Shown here one piece after another: positions 32,470-42,778 of a stretch of 64,000 bases of DNA. Below the pieces are notes generated by a model. It ran no database searches, was not told the origin of the DNA, and saw only the letters and a program-made list of their open reading frames with translations. Origin of the DNA: Desulfuromonadaceae bacterium (GTDB lineage: Bacteria; Desulfobacterota; Desulfuromonadia; Geobacterales; Pseudopelobacteraceae); contig JAQUHA010000001.1 in NCBI GenBank assembly GCA_028683855.1, forward strand, positions 124,001-188,000, written 5' to 3'. A program made the translations under genes and the position numbers. Within the stretch, counting starts at the first letter, position 1. Each line of letters starts with the position of its first letter.

Positions 32470-33264
32470 GTGAAACTCTCCTTGAAATCACAAACTAAAA
32501 TAATCTGTATAGCAAATCAGAAAGGCGGAGTTGGTAAAACAACTACCGCAGTCAATCTGGCTGCCAGTTTAGCTGCAGCAGAGCGACTTACTCTCTTGAT
32601 TGATTTTGACCCGCAGGGGAATGCTACAAGCGGAGTGGGGATCGATAAAGCCGGCTTGAAACAGACAGTTTATGACACGCTGATTAATGAAACCGATCCG
32701 AACGGGGTTGTTGTTGAAACAGGACACCCATTTCTTCATATATTGCCTGCTAATTCAGATCTGGCTGGTGCTGAGCTGGAACTGGCGTCAGAAATCGGGC
32801 GTGAGCAGAGATTGAAATTTGTGCTTGCGTCACTTACCGAAAAATACAGATATATCATAATAGACTGTCCTCCATCCTTAAACCTTCTGACAATTAACGC
32901 TTTAACTGCCGCAGAATCGGTGCTGATACCACTTCAATGCGAATTTTACGCAATGGAGGGTCTTTCACAGATACTTAAGACAATTAAACTTATTCAGAAA
33001 ATAATTAATCCGCTCCTGCGTATTGAAGGAATACTCTTAACCATGTTTGATGCTCGTGGCAATCTGGGTAAAGAGGTGGCGGCTGAAATCCGTACACATT
33101 TTGACGGACAGGTCTTTGAAGCCGTAATTCCGAGAAATGTTCGCCTCGCAGAGGCACCGAGTCATGGTAAGCCGGTAATATATTACGATATTACATCACG
33201 CGGGGCAGCAAGCTATCTGCAGCTGGCACGTGAGATAATTCAGAGGGAGAATAATAATGGCTAA
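32470..33264 (+). CDS. parA: Chromosome partitioning ATPase ParA/Soj
   Basis: ParA is a DNA-binding ATPase that, with ParB, moves origin regions apart. 264 residues. The deviant Walker A KGGVGKTTTAVNLAA with its signature lysine lies at about 19-33, followed by IDFDPQGNATSGVG (Walker A') and YIIIDCPPSLNLLT (Walker B). Near the C-terminus is AVIPRNVRLAEAPSHGKP, typical of chromosomal Soj proteins. The start is a GTG at 32470 with no strong ribosome site; no ATG lies close by in frame before the nucleotide site. The 3' end overlaps parB by 8 bases, so the two are translationally coupled. Confidence 0.95.
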   Translation: MKLSLKSQTKIICIANQKGGVGKTTTAVNLAASLAAAERLTLLIDFDPQGNATSGVGIDKAGLKQTVYDTLINETDPNGVVVETGHPFLHILPANSDLAGAELELASEIGREQRLKFVLASLTEKYRYIIIDCPPSLNLLTINALTAAESVLIPLQCEFYAMEGLSQILKTIKLIQKIINPLLRIEGILLTMFDARGNLGKEVAAEIRTHFDGQVFEAVIPRNVRLAEAPSHGKPVIYYDITSRGAASYLQLAREIIQRENNNG

Positions 33265-34111
33265 AATAGGCGGCCTCGGCAAAGGGATGGCTGCGCTTTT
33301 GCAGGTTACGGAAACTGTTGACGAATCAAAAAACTACTTTGTCTGTCCAGTTGAAAAGATAACTCCTAATCGTAATCAGCCTCGCAAGCATTTCTCGGCA
33401 GAAAAACTTGATGAGTTGGCTGCATCCATACGTGAAAAGGGGATAATTCAGCCGATAGTAGTCACAAAAAAAGATGATGGTTACGAAATAATTGCCGGTG
33501 AGCGCCGCTGGCGTGCTGCACAGAAAGCCGGGTTGTACGAGATTCCGGTAGTTATTCGTGAGGCTTCATCCGATGCGGTGATGGAGTTAGCTCTGATAGA
33601 AAATATACAGAGGCAGGATCTTAACGCCATAGAAGAGGCTCATGCTTACCGTTCGCTCGTCGAGCAGTTTGAAATATCGCAGGAAGAGGTGGCAAAAAGA
33701 GTCGGTAAAAATCGAACTACAGTTACAAATGCATTACGTCTGCTTAAACTGCCCGATGATATCCAGAGAGATATTGTCGAAGAGCGTTTAAGTATGGGGC
33801 ACGCACGAGCGCTGTTATCGCTTGAAAGTGCTGATCTGATAGAAAAAGCAAGACACGAAATACTGCAGCGTCAACTGAGCGTACGCGCTACAGAAGATCT
33901 GGTGCGCAGGTTAAAGATCAATCCTCAACAGACCAAGGTTAAGCGTATGCAGCAACCCGACCTTCTTATGACCGCTTTAGAGGAGCAGCTTCAAAAACGA
34001 TTTCAGTCGCGAGTTGCAATTCGCAAAGTCGGAGCAAAAGCCGGCAGACTCGAAATTCATTTCAGCGATTCTGATGAGTTAACCCGCATAATAGACCTGC
34101 TTGATGTATAA
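33257..34111 (+). CDS. parB: Chromosome partitioning protein ParB/Spo0J
   Basis: ParB binds parS sites and spreads on DNA as a CTP-dependent clamp. 284 residues. The ParB/sulfiredoxin-like N-terminal domain has NQPRKHFSAEKLDELAASI and GIIQPIVV. The CTP-binding GERRWRAAQKAGL follows, then ENIQRQDLNAIEEA. A helix-turn-helix comes next (EEVAKRVGKNRTTVTNALRLLKLP) and a C-terminal dimerisation region. GGGAG lies 6-7 bases upstream of the ATG, inside the parA end. I found no good parS palindrome in this window. The ATP synthase operon follows after 135 bases; a bactofilin gene that sits here in some relatives is absent. Confidence 0.95.
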   Translation: MAKIGGLGKGMAALLQVTETVDESKNYFVCPVEKITPNRNQPRKHFSAEKLDELAASIREKGIIQPIVVTKKDDGYEIIAGERRWRAAQKAGLYEIPVVIREASSDAVMELALIENIQRQDLNAIEEAHAYRSLVEQFEISQEEVAKRVGKNRTTVTNALRLLKLPDDIQRDIVEERLSMGHARALLSLESADLIEKARHEILQRQLSVRATEDLVRRLKINPQQTKVKRMQQPDLLMTALEEQLQKRFQSRVAIRKVGAKAGRLEIHFSDSDELTRIIDLLDV

Positions 34112-34148
34112 AATTACAAAATAAATTTATCGGAATACTCATTAATCC

Positions 34149-34176
34149 TTGACACCAATCAATTGCTTATGATACT
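34149..34176 (+). promoter_or_regulatory. Candidate promoter of the ATP synthase operon
   Basis: TTGACA (34149-34154), a 16-base spacer and GATACT (34171-34176). It lies 70 bases before the first atp gene. The -10 matches at only four of six positions. Confidence 0.5.
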
Positions 34177-34246
34177 TAGCCTCTGTTTTGCACCGGTTTT
34201 GCCGGCAATAATTTTATAAAATCAGCATACCTGCAAGGGGTAGGTC

Positions 34247-34672
34247 GTGATAGAACTAAACATTTCATTTGTAATTCAGGTAATAAATTTCGGCATTCTT
34301 GTATTTATTCTTAACGCATTCCTCTACAAGCCGATTCGCAAAGTTTTAGCGGATCGTCGACAGGTTATCGATGCCGCTAGAGACAAAACAGTTTCTGTAG
34401 ATGCTGAAGTAGAGAACAAGATGGCTCAGTACGAAGCACGTCTTCACGCGGCAAAAGCCGAAGCCGGTTCACATAGGGCTGATGCTTTGAAAGTTGCCCA
34501 GGCGGAAGAGGCTGCAGTTCTGGATAAAGCTCGTAAGCAGGCAGCGGAATCACTGGCTTCGATTAAGGTTAAAGTTGCTGCTGAAGCTGCTGAAGCGCGG
34601 GAGTTGTTAAAAAAGCAGGCCGAGGAACTGTCCGGTGATATCTGCGAGAAAATCCTCGGGAGGACTCTGTAG
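34247..34672 (+). CDS. atpF': ATP synthase Fo subunit b'
   Basis: 141 residues: an N-terminal membrane helix (about 5-25, FVIQVINFGILVFILNAFLY) and a long charged amphipathic helix rich in Ala, Glu, Lys and Arg. This is the b' peripheral-stalk subunit that pairs with subunit b to hold the F1 head against rotation. The start is GTG with AGGGGTAGG just upstream. The presence of b' plus b, with the genes for subunits a and c elsewhere, matches the split atp clusters of Geobacter-type bacteria. The next gene begins 2 bases after the stop. Confidence 0.88.
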   Translation: MIELNISFVIQVINFGILVFILNAFLYKPIRKVLADRRQVIDAARDKTVSVDAEVENKMAQYEARLHAAKAEAGSHRADALKVAQAEEAAVLDKARKQAAESLASIKVKVAAEAAEARELLKKQAEELSGDICEKILGRTL

Positions 34673-34674
34673 TT

Positions 34675-35286
34675 ATGGGCATTATAAATAGCCGCTCAAA
34701 AAAAATAATATTAACTGCAGCATATATAGCCGCTGTTGTAATGGTTGCATCAATAGGGTTTGCATCAGAAGGTGGCGGCGGTACTCACCATCCTGATTCA
34801 GGGGCTCAACTGAAAGATTTTGGCTGGAGAGTGCTGAACTTCGCAGTTCTTGCCGGAATAATCGTATGGGCACTTAAAAAAGCAGATCTCAAGGGGTCGC
34901 TTGCAGCCAGACGATCGGATATTGAGAAAAGTCTTAAAGATGCGGAGTCTGCTCGTGATGCAGCAGAGGCTAAACTTGTTGAGTACAGTCAGAAATTGGA
35001 TCAGGCGTCGAAAGAGATAGATGAGCTTCACGCAGCAATCATTCGTGAAGGTGAGCAGGAAAAAAATCGTATAATAGCTGAGGCAAAAGCAGCTGCAGAA
35101 AAGATAATTGCTCAGGCAGCACAGTCTGCAGAGCAGGAAACGCTAAAGGCTCGTAATGTTTTGCGTGTTGAAGCTGCGAAGCTTGCTGTTGAAATAGCAA
35201 CCGGAAAGTTGACGGGAGCCATTCAGAAGAACGACCACGACAGATTTGTCGGTGAATATCTTGACAAGGTGGTACAGATCCAGTGA
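34675..35286 (+). CDS. atpF: ATP synthase Fo subunit b
   Basis: 203 residues, longer than a minimal b subunit because of an N-terminal hydrophobic leader (about 11-30, ending near FASEGGGG) ahead of the main membrane helix (about 47-66, FGWRVLNFAVLAGIIVWAL). The leader may be a cleaved signal peptide, as reported for similar b subunits in delta-proteobacteria; this is inference. The rest is the stalk helix (ERRDIEKSL-like, then coiled coil to the end) that docks on subunit delta. It overlaps atpH by 4 bases (GTGA). Confidence 0.88.
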   Translation: MGIINSRSKKIILTAAYIAAVVMVASIGFASEGGGGTHHPDSGAQLKDFGWRVLNFAVLAGIIVWALKKADLKGSLAARRSDIEKSLKDAESARDAAEAKLVEYSQKLDQASKEIDELHAAIIREGEQEKNRIIAEAKAAAEKIIAQAAQSAEQETLKARNVLRVEAAKLAVEIATGKLTGAIQKNDHDRFVGEYLDKVVQIQ

Positions 35287-35825
35287 TTAATAACGGGCTT
35301 GCAAAACGATATGCCAAAGCGCTAGTGCAGCTTGGCTCAGAAAATGGCCTGATAGACCGCTTCCGTAGTGAACTCGGCGTTGTTGACGGTATTTTTAGTT
35401 CAAGTAATGAATTGCGGGCTGCTTTTTCGAATCCGGCGTTAACTCAGGATCAGAAACGATCAATGATGTCTGATCTGGTTGCCAAAGCAGGTTGTTCTGA
35501 GTTGGTAGGAAATTTTCTTCTCCTGCTTGTAGATAAGAATCGGGTGGCTTTTCTTGGGCAGATTGTTCAGACGTACGAAAAGCTTGCAGATGAATTTTCC
35601 GGAGTGGTAAGACCGGTTATAACCACAGCCTTGCCGCTTGACGACACTCAGGTTGCTGCTATTCAGAATGCACTTGAGAAGAAGACAGGTAAAAAAGTGA
35701 TTCCGCAGATGTCGGTTGATGCATCGTTACTGGGTGGTGTGGTGACGCAGATTGGCGATATCGCTTATGACAACAGTATCAAAACTCAGCTTAAACGGAT
35801 TAAAGATATATTACAGAAGGGGTAG
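35283..35825 (+). CDS. atpH: ATP synthase F1 subunit delta
   Basis: 180 residues. The helical N-terminal domain ([21 protein letters not shown]) caps F1, and the C-terminal part has the family pattern [41 protein letters not shown]. Delta connects the b/b' stalk to the alpha subunits. The GTG start overlaps the atpF stop, a sign of translational coupling. The stop is 8 bases before the atpA ATG. Confidence 0.94.
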   Translation: MINNGLAKRYAKALVQLGSENGLIDRFRSELGVVDGIFSSSNELRAAFSNPALTQDQKRSMMSDLVAKAGCSELVGNFLLLLVDKNRVAFLGQIVQTYEKLADEFSGVVRPVITTALPLDDTQVAAIQNALEKKTGKKVIPQMSVDASLLGGVVTQIGDIAYDNSIKTQLKRIKDILQKG

Positions 35826-35833
35826 GAGCATCC

Positions 35834-37342
35834 ATGGAAATCAGAGCCGAAGAGATCAGCGAGATCATTAAAAAACAGATCAAAGAGTATGGCAAGGAAG
35901 TTGAAGTATCCGAAACCGGCACAATCATCTCAATCGGTGACGGTATTGCGCGTATTCATGGCTTGGCTGGTGCCATGGCAGGCGAGTTGCTGGAATTCCC
36001 TGGTGGAGTTACCGGAATGGTTCTCAACCTTGAAGAAGATAACGTCGGTTCCGCAATTTTGGGTGAGTTCTCTGAAATTAAAGAGGGCGATACTGTTAAG
36101 CGTACCGGACGTATTACTGAAGTTCCTGTAGGTGATGCGCTTATAGGACGTGTTGTTAATGCGATTGGTCAACCAATTGACGGTAAAGGCGCAATCAACA
36201 CAAACAGCTTCAGTAAGGTCGAAATAAAGGCACCTGGTATTGTTGATCGTAAATCAGTACATCAACCGATGGCAACCGGTCTTAAAGCTATCGACTCAAT
36301 GGTTCCAATCGGGCGTGGGCAGCGAGAGCTTATAATCGGCGATCGTCAGACAGGTAAAACAGCCGTTGCAGTAGATACCATCATTAACCAGAAGGGTGGC
36401 GATGTTATCTGTATTTACGTTGCTATCGGACAGAAGCGTTCAACTGTTGCCCAGGTTGTTTCCAAGCTTACCGAGCATGGCGCAATGGACTACACAATAG
36501 TTGTTGCCGCCACAGCGTCAGAATCTGCACCGCTCCAGTTTATTGCGCCTTATACCGGTGTAACTATGGGTGAGTACTTCCGTGACAACGGCAAGCACGC
36601 ACTCATTATTTACGATGATCTTTCCAAGCAGGCTGTAGCTTATCGTCAGCTTTCACTTCTTCTCCGTCGTCCGCCAGGACGTGAAGCTTATCCGGGTGAC
36701 GTTTTCTATCTGCACAGCCGTCTGCTCGAGCGAGCCTGTAAACTCTCCGATGCTCGTGGTGCCGGTTCCCTGACGGCTCTCCCTATTATTGAGACACAGG
36801 CAGGTGACGTTTCCGCATATATTCCTACTAACGTAATTTCAATTACTGATGGTCAGATATATCTTGAATCAGATCTTTTCTTCTCTGGTGTCCGTCCGGC
36901 TATTAACGTAGGCCTCTCGGTATCTCGTGTTGGTGGTTCGGCACAGACCAAGTCGATGAAACAGGTTGCAGGTACTCTTCGCCTTGACCTTGCACAGTAT
37001 CGTGAGATGGCAGCTTTTGCACAGTTCGGCTCGGATCTTGACAAAGCGACTCAGATGCAGCTTGAACGCGGTGTGCGTCTTGTAGAGATTCTTAAGCAGC
37101 CCCAGTACCGGCCAATTCCGAATGAAAAACAGGTACTTGTTATTTTTGCTGCAAATAACGGCTTCCTCGATGAATATCCTGTTTCAGCGCTTAGAAAGTA
37201 TGAGACGGAATTGTATGCTTTCTTTGATAATCGTCAGGCGGAACTGGTTGCTGAACTTCGCGAGAAGAAGGCAATTGACGATTCTTTAAAGGCTAAAATA
37301 ATTGCGGCTATGGAACAGTTCAAGAAGGAATTCACAGAGTAA
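35834..37342 (+). CDS. atpA: ATP synthase F1 subunit alpha
   Basis: 502 residues, the normal length. The regulatory, non-catalytic nucleotide site has Walker A GDRQTGKT at about 170-177. Other landmarks are [10 protein letters not shown] in the N-terminal barrel, [48 protein letters not shown] and the alpha-type arginine finger region [11 protein letters not shown] ribosome site GGGGTAGGAG lies 9 bases upstream of the ATG. Essential part of the F1 head at the cytoplasmic face of the membrane. Confidence 0.98.
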   Translation: MEIRAEEISEIIKKQIKEYGKEVEVSETGTIISIGDGIARIHGLAGAMAGELLEFPGGVTGMVLNLEEDNVGSAILGEFSEIKEGDTVKRTGRITEVPVGDALIGRVVNAIGQPIDGKGAINTNSFSKVEIKAPGIVDRKSVHQPMATGLKAIDSMVPIGRGQRELIIGDRQTGKTAVAVDTIINQKGGDVICIYVAIGQKRSTVAQVVSKLTEHGAMDYTIVVAATASESAPLQFIAPYTGVTMGEYFRDNGKHALIIYDDLSKQAVAYRQLSLLLRRPPGREAYPGDVFYLHSRLLERACKLSDARGAGSLTALPIIETQAGDVSAYIPTNVISITDGQIYLESDLFFSGVRPAINVGLSVSRVGGSAQTKSMKQVAGTLRLDLAQYREMAAFAQFGSDLDKATQMQLERGVRLVEILKQPQYRPIPNEKQVLVIFAANNGFLDEYPVSALRKYETELYAFFDNRQAELVAELREKKAIDDSLKAKIIAAMEQFKKEFTE

Positions 37343-37360
37343 ACAAGGACGGTTTGAGAT

Positions 37361-38227
37361 ATGGCAAGCCTTAAAAGCATTAAAAAACGGATAGTATCCG
37401 TAAAAAATACTCGCCAGATCACCAAAGCCATGAAGATGGTTTCGGCTGCGAAGCTGCGCCGTGCTCAGGAGAATGTTGTAGCTGCACGCCCGTATGCCAA
37501 AAAGCTGGGCGAGGTGCTTCAAAACTTATCGGCAAGTCTGGAAGGTGATTTGCATCCACTTCTTGAAAAGCGTGATGCAAAAAATCTTCTGCTTATTGTT
37601 CTGACATCTGATCGCGGATTGTGCGGCGGATTCAATACAAATCTTTGCAAGGCTGCCGACCGTTATCTGAAGGAGAAAGAGTCTTCGTTTGATCAGATTA
37701 GCGTAATGACGATAGGTCGTAAGGGTTATGAGTTCCTTAAAAGCCGTTATACTGTCTATAAAAATTATTCAAATGTCCTTGCAAAGCCTAACTATCAGAC
37801 CGCTGCAATGATGGCGCAGGAAGTGATAGATGGTTTTGTTGCAGGTGAATATGATCAGGTAGAACTGTTGTATAATTCATTCAGAACAGTAATGAGTCAG
37901 GATATAACTTTTGAACCGATGCTTCCGGTCGTTCCTGATAAATCAGCTGAAACTGATGCAACGCCGGTTGAGTATATTTACGAACCATCAGTCGACGAAT
38001 TGCTTGCGGAGATTCTGCCCAAAAATATTGAAGTTCAGATTTTTACAGCAATGCTGGAGACGGTAGCGGGTGAGCACGGGGCGCGAATGACGGCAATGGA
38101 TAGCGCATCAAAGAACGCCAATGAAATGATCGGCAAGCTCACACTTCAGTACAACAGGGCAAGACAGGCAGCAATTACTACGGAATTAATGGAAATTATC
38201 TCCGGTTCCGAATCGATTAAAGGCTAA
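37361..38227 (+). CDS. atpG: ATP synthase F1 subunit gamma
   Basis: 288 residues. The rotor shaft subunit: N-terminal helix [31 protein letters not shown] and C-terminal helix with [37 protein letters not shown] form the coiled coil inside the alpha/beta ring. The central Rossmann-like part has [15 protein letters not shown]. It starts 18 bases after atpA and is followed after 54 bases by atpD. Confidence 0.97.
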   Translation: MASLKSIKKRIVSVKNTRQITKAMKMVSAAKLRRAQENVVAARPYAKKLGEVLQNLSASLEGDLHPLLEKRDAKNLLLIVLTSDRGLCGGFNTNLCKAADRYLKEKESSFDQISVMTIGRKGYEFLKSRYTVYKNYSNVLAKPNYQTAAMMAQEVIDGFVAGEYDQVELLYNSFRTVMSQDITFEPMLPVVPDKSAETDATPVEYIYEPSVDELLAEILPKNIEVQIFTAMLETVAGEHGARMTAMDSASKNANEMIGKLTLQYNRARQAAITTELMEIISGSESIKG

Positions 38228-38251
38228 AACTAATAAAGTAATACTATATGA

Positions 38252-39697
<1,446 letters not shown>

Positions 39698-39777
39698 TTT
39701 ATTCGTAGGGGTGGCTTTCTTTAGCCTACTGTGAAAAAGGACAAACTTATCAGGTTGTCTCCTACAAGGAATGATAT

Positions 39778-40194
39778 ATGGCTGAAAAGATGAAACTTGA
39801 AATTGTTACACCTTATAAAAAAGTTGTTGATACCGAGGTAGAGGAAGTTACAGCGACCGGAAGTCTGGGTGAGTTCGGCGTTCTCCCCGGTCACGCTCCG
39901 TTTCTTACTTCTCTAAGAATTGGTGAACTTGCTTATAAGCTGAATGGTGTTTATGAACATATGTCTCTTAACTGGGGCTATTTTGAAATCTGCGATGATA
40001 AAATAATAGTTCTTGTTGAAACAGCTGAACTTGCAGCCGATATTGATCTGGAACGAGCAAAGGCAGCACTTAGCCGTGCAGAAGAAAAACTTAAAAAGCT
40101 TACTTCTGAGGATAAGCAGTTTAAGGTTTATGAGGCTGCGCTACAGAGGGCGTTGATTAGAATGCAGGTTGCCGGTAAAGGTGTTCGTAAATAA
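39778..40194 (+). CDS. atpC: ATP synthase F1 subunit epsilon
   Basis: 138 residues. The N-terminal beta barrel (KLEIVTPYKKVVDTEVEEVTATGSLGEFGVLPGHAPFLTSL) is joined to the C-terminal helical hairpin (DIDLERAKAALSRAEEKLKKL), the part that can inhibit hydrolysis by extending along gamma. A ribosome site AAGGAA precedes the ATG. It is the last gene of the operon and is followed by a very strong terminator. Confidence 0.96.
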   Translation: MAEKMKLEIVTPYKKVVDTEVEEVTATGSLGEFGVLPGHAPFLTSLRIGELAYKLNGVYEHMSLNWGYFEICDDKIIVLVETAELAADIDLERAKAALSRAEEKLKKLTSEDKQFKVYEAALQRALIRMQVAGKGVRK

Positions 40195-40220
40195 ATAAAT
40201 CAGTCAATCAGAATAGTTAC

Positions 40221-40256
40221 AAAAAAAAGAGCGGCAGCGATGCCGCTCTTTTTTTT
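40221..40256 (+). terminator. Terminator of the ATP synthase operon
   Basis: AAAAAAAAGAGCGGCA pairs perfectly with TGCCGCTCTTTTTTTT around a GCGA loop: a GC core with an A-run before and T-run after. It would also work on the opposite strand. Confidence 0.97.
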
Positions 40257-40381
40257 GTCTAATTCAACATAATTACATTTCGGTATAAAGAGTCATTGCA
40301 ATTTGATACTATTTTCAGACGAAATGTCCAATTAGGTAACACAAAGGCAGAGCATTATCTTGTTATTAAGGAACATTATCT

Positions 40382-42751
40382 ATGATTAAAACTGAAACAG
40401 TTAACAGTCTTGAATTCAATAAAATATTAACAGAAATTGCAACTCATGCTCACTCAGCGGCTACAGTTGAGAAGATAACTGCAATTAAGCCGGAAAACAG
40501 CATTGCAAAAATTGAGCAGATATCTGGAAGAGTAAGTGAAATATGTAAGCTTAAAGAGAGTGGAATAACACTTGCTCTTGAAAATTTTGAGGATATACGG
40601 CAGTCATTTGAAGTTTTGAAGCCGAACGGTGCGATACTTCCAACCGTGGAACTGCTGAAATTCATTCCTGTCCTACGCAGTTGCGGTTCTTTAAGCCGTC
40701 AGTTGAATTATCGACATGATCTTCCCCTGTTAAAAAGTATAGAGCCGATGTTGCGGAGTTTTCCTGAGATTCTTGAACCGTTGGAAAATTCAATTGATAT
40801 TGATGGAAGTATAAAGGATACCGCATCGGAACTCCTAAAAGAGACTCGCTGCGCAAAACGTACTCTTGCCGCACGAATTCGGAAAAAAATTGATGAAATA
40901 ATAAGAAACAGTGACATTGAAAAATTCTTGCAGGAAAACTTCATTACCCAGCGATCTGGTAGATGGGTAATTCCCGTGAGAATGGACTCCAAGGGTATGG
41001 TTAAGGGTGTAGTGCACGACGTATCCTCTTCTGGTGAAACGGCTTTTATGGAACCTCTGGAGATAATCCCGTTTACCAATGAGCTTGAAAATCTTAATGC
41101 CGAAGAGAAAGCCGAAGAGATACGCATTCTACGCCAGCTATCAAGCTGGGTTAGAGAGGATCTGGAAATACTTACAGGTTGTTTTGATACGCTGCTGGAA
41201 ATTGACAGATTAAACTCTATTTCAATGTTTTCAGCAGATTACAATCTTAATAAGCCAAAAATAAATGAAAACGGGGAATTCAGACTTGTAAATGCACGTC
41301 ATCCGATACTAATTCAGATGCATAAACAGAATTTACTTGAGAAAATTGAGCCGTTGGAAATTAGATTGGGTGGGGAAGCAGAAGAGTCAGTAATGATTAT
41401 TACGGGACCAAACGCCGGTGGAAAAACAATAGCTATCAAAACTGCTGGAATATTGATGCTGATGGCTCTCTCAGGGATTCCGGTTCCTGCTGATAGCGAA
41501 TCACAGTTTCCAATTATAGACTCTCTCTTGGTGGATATAGGTGACGAGCAGTCAATAGAGCAGAAACATTCAACTTTCTCGGCACATATCGCTAGAATCA
41601 CATCAATTATTCAACAGAGCAGTATGCGGTCAATGATCCTTCTGGATGAGCTTGGAGCTGGCACCGACCCTTTGCAGGGGGCAGCAATAGCTTGTGGTGT
41701 CCTGCGAGAATTGCAGTTGAGGGGCAGCCTTGTAATAGCTACTACGCATTTAAGTGATATAATAAGCTTTGTGCATAAAACCACTGGAATGATCAACGCC
41801 GGTATGGCATTTGACGATAACAGTTTTACTCCGCTTTACCGCCTGGTTATTGGAGTGCCCGGTGAGTCTCATGCTCTTGAAGTCGCACGCCGTTTCGGAC
41901 TTCCGGAAAAAATTATAAGCTTTGCACGTCAAATGATTGGTACTGACGGAAGTGAAATTTCGGAAATGCTGAAAGATTTGCGTCAGAAGCGTACTGAATT
42001 TGAAAACTTATTATCTGATTTAGAAGAACAGAAACGAATTGTTGATCTTCGTAACATTGAGTTGAACATCAGAGTCGACGAAATTGAGCAAATTCGTAAA
42101 GAGACAGCTGAAAAAGGGTATAGCGAAGCAAAAATGCTTATTTCGACTACCAGGCGTAGAATGAATATTATTCTGGAAGAGCTTAAGCGGGATAATAGAT
42201 CGGAAATTATAAACAAAATAAGAGAGGCGGAAAAAGATCTGCTTACGCAGATTAAACAGGAAGCAAACATCAATGAAAATAAGGGCATTACTTCTGTCAA
42301 AGCGGGTGACAGCGTATTTGTTGATTCAATAGGTTGCATCGGTCAGGTTCTTTCCTCTGAAAACCGTAACGGTAAAGTTAGAATAAGAGCGGGGCGTATG
42401 GAGTTGGAAGTCCGGTTGTCAGACCTTTCCCGTTCAGAGAAATCAGAATCGATAAAACTTATGAAAGCAGCTTCGATAGTCTGGAAGTCAGACATCGATG
42501 AAAATGCAAGTAATGAAGTTAAACTTATCGGATTGCGTGTTGACGATGCATTGTCAGAGTTGGATACATTTATAAATCGGATGTTTTCAGCCGGTATAAA
42601 AGATATTCGAATAATTCATGGATTAGGAAGCGGTCGGTTGCGCGACGCAGTAAGAGAAGAGCTTAAAAGACATACTCTTGTAGAATGTTTTCGATCAGGA
42701 GAAGCACATGAGGGGCGTGACGGAGCCACATTCGCTACATTAAAAGTGTAA
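40382..42751 (+). CDS. mutS2: Endonuclease MutS2 (recombination suppressor / ribosome rescue ATPase)
   Basis: 789 residues. MutS2 lacks the mismatch-recognition domain of MutS and is known to bind branched DNA, and in some bacteria to split collided ribosomes. The lever/core region is followed by the ABC ATPase: Walker A GPNAGGKT (about 341-348), LVDIGDEQSIEQKHSTFSAH signature, and Walker B LLDELGAGTDP. A coiled coil (about 520-620) leads to a KOW-like segment and a C-terminal Smr nuclease domain (about 715-789; LGLRVDDALSEL, IIHGLGSGRLRDAVREEL). The His-Gly-x-Gly motif is intact. An AAGGAA site precedes the ATG. The GspE ATPase gene follows 27 bases later. Confidence 0.94.
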   Translation: MIKTETVNSLEFNKILTEIATHAHSAATVEKITAIKPENSIAKIEQISGRVSEICKLKESGITLALENFEDIRQSFEVLKPNGAILPTVELLKFIPVLRSCGSLSRQLNYRHDLPLLKSIEPMLRSFPEILEPLENSIDIDGSIKDTASELLKETRCAKRTLAARIRKKIDEIIRNSDIEKFLQENFITQRSGRWVIPVRMDSKGMVKGVVHDVSSSGETAFMEPLEIIPFTNELENLNAEEKAEEIRILRQLSSWVREDLEILTGCFDTLLEIDRLNSISMFSADYNLNKPKINENGEFRLVNARHPILIQMHKQNLLEKIEPLEIRLGGEAEESVMIITGPNAGGKTIAIKTAGILMLMALSGIPVPADSESQFPIIDSLLVDIGDEQSIEQKHSTFSAHIARITSIIQQSSMRSMILLDELGAGTDPLQGAAIACGVLRELQLRGSLVIATTHLSDIISFVHKTTGMINAGMAFDDNSFTPLYRLVIGVPGESHALEVARRFGLPEKIISFARQMIGTDGSEISEMLKDLRQKRTEFENLLSDLEEQKRIVDLRNIELNIRVDEIEQIRKETAEKGYSEAKMLISTTRRRMNIILEELKRDNRSEIINKIREAEKDLLTQIKQEANINENKGITSVKAGDSVFVDSIGCIGQVLSSENRNGKVRIRAGRMELEVRLSDLSRSEKSESIKLMKAASIVWKSDIDENASNEVKLIGLRVDDALSELDTFINRMFSAGIKDIRIIHGLGSGRLRDAVREELKRHTLVECFRSGEAHEGRDGATFATLKV

Positions 42752-42778
42752 TTTATGTCTTCAAAGAGGTGAGAACCC

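Noticed and set aside
32381-34246. parS site near parAB
   Set aside because: No near match to the TGTTCCACGTGGAACA or TGTTTCACGTGAAACA palindromes was found here. The best partial match noticed elsewhere (around 8980) agrees at only about 10 of 16 bases, inside a coding region.
34112-34246. Bactofilin or AtpI-type small gene between parB and the atp genes
   Set aside because: Only 135 bases are available, with a promoter-like pair and no open frame of useful size.
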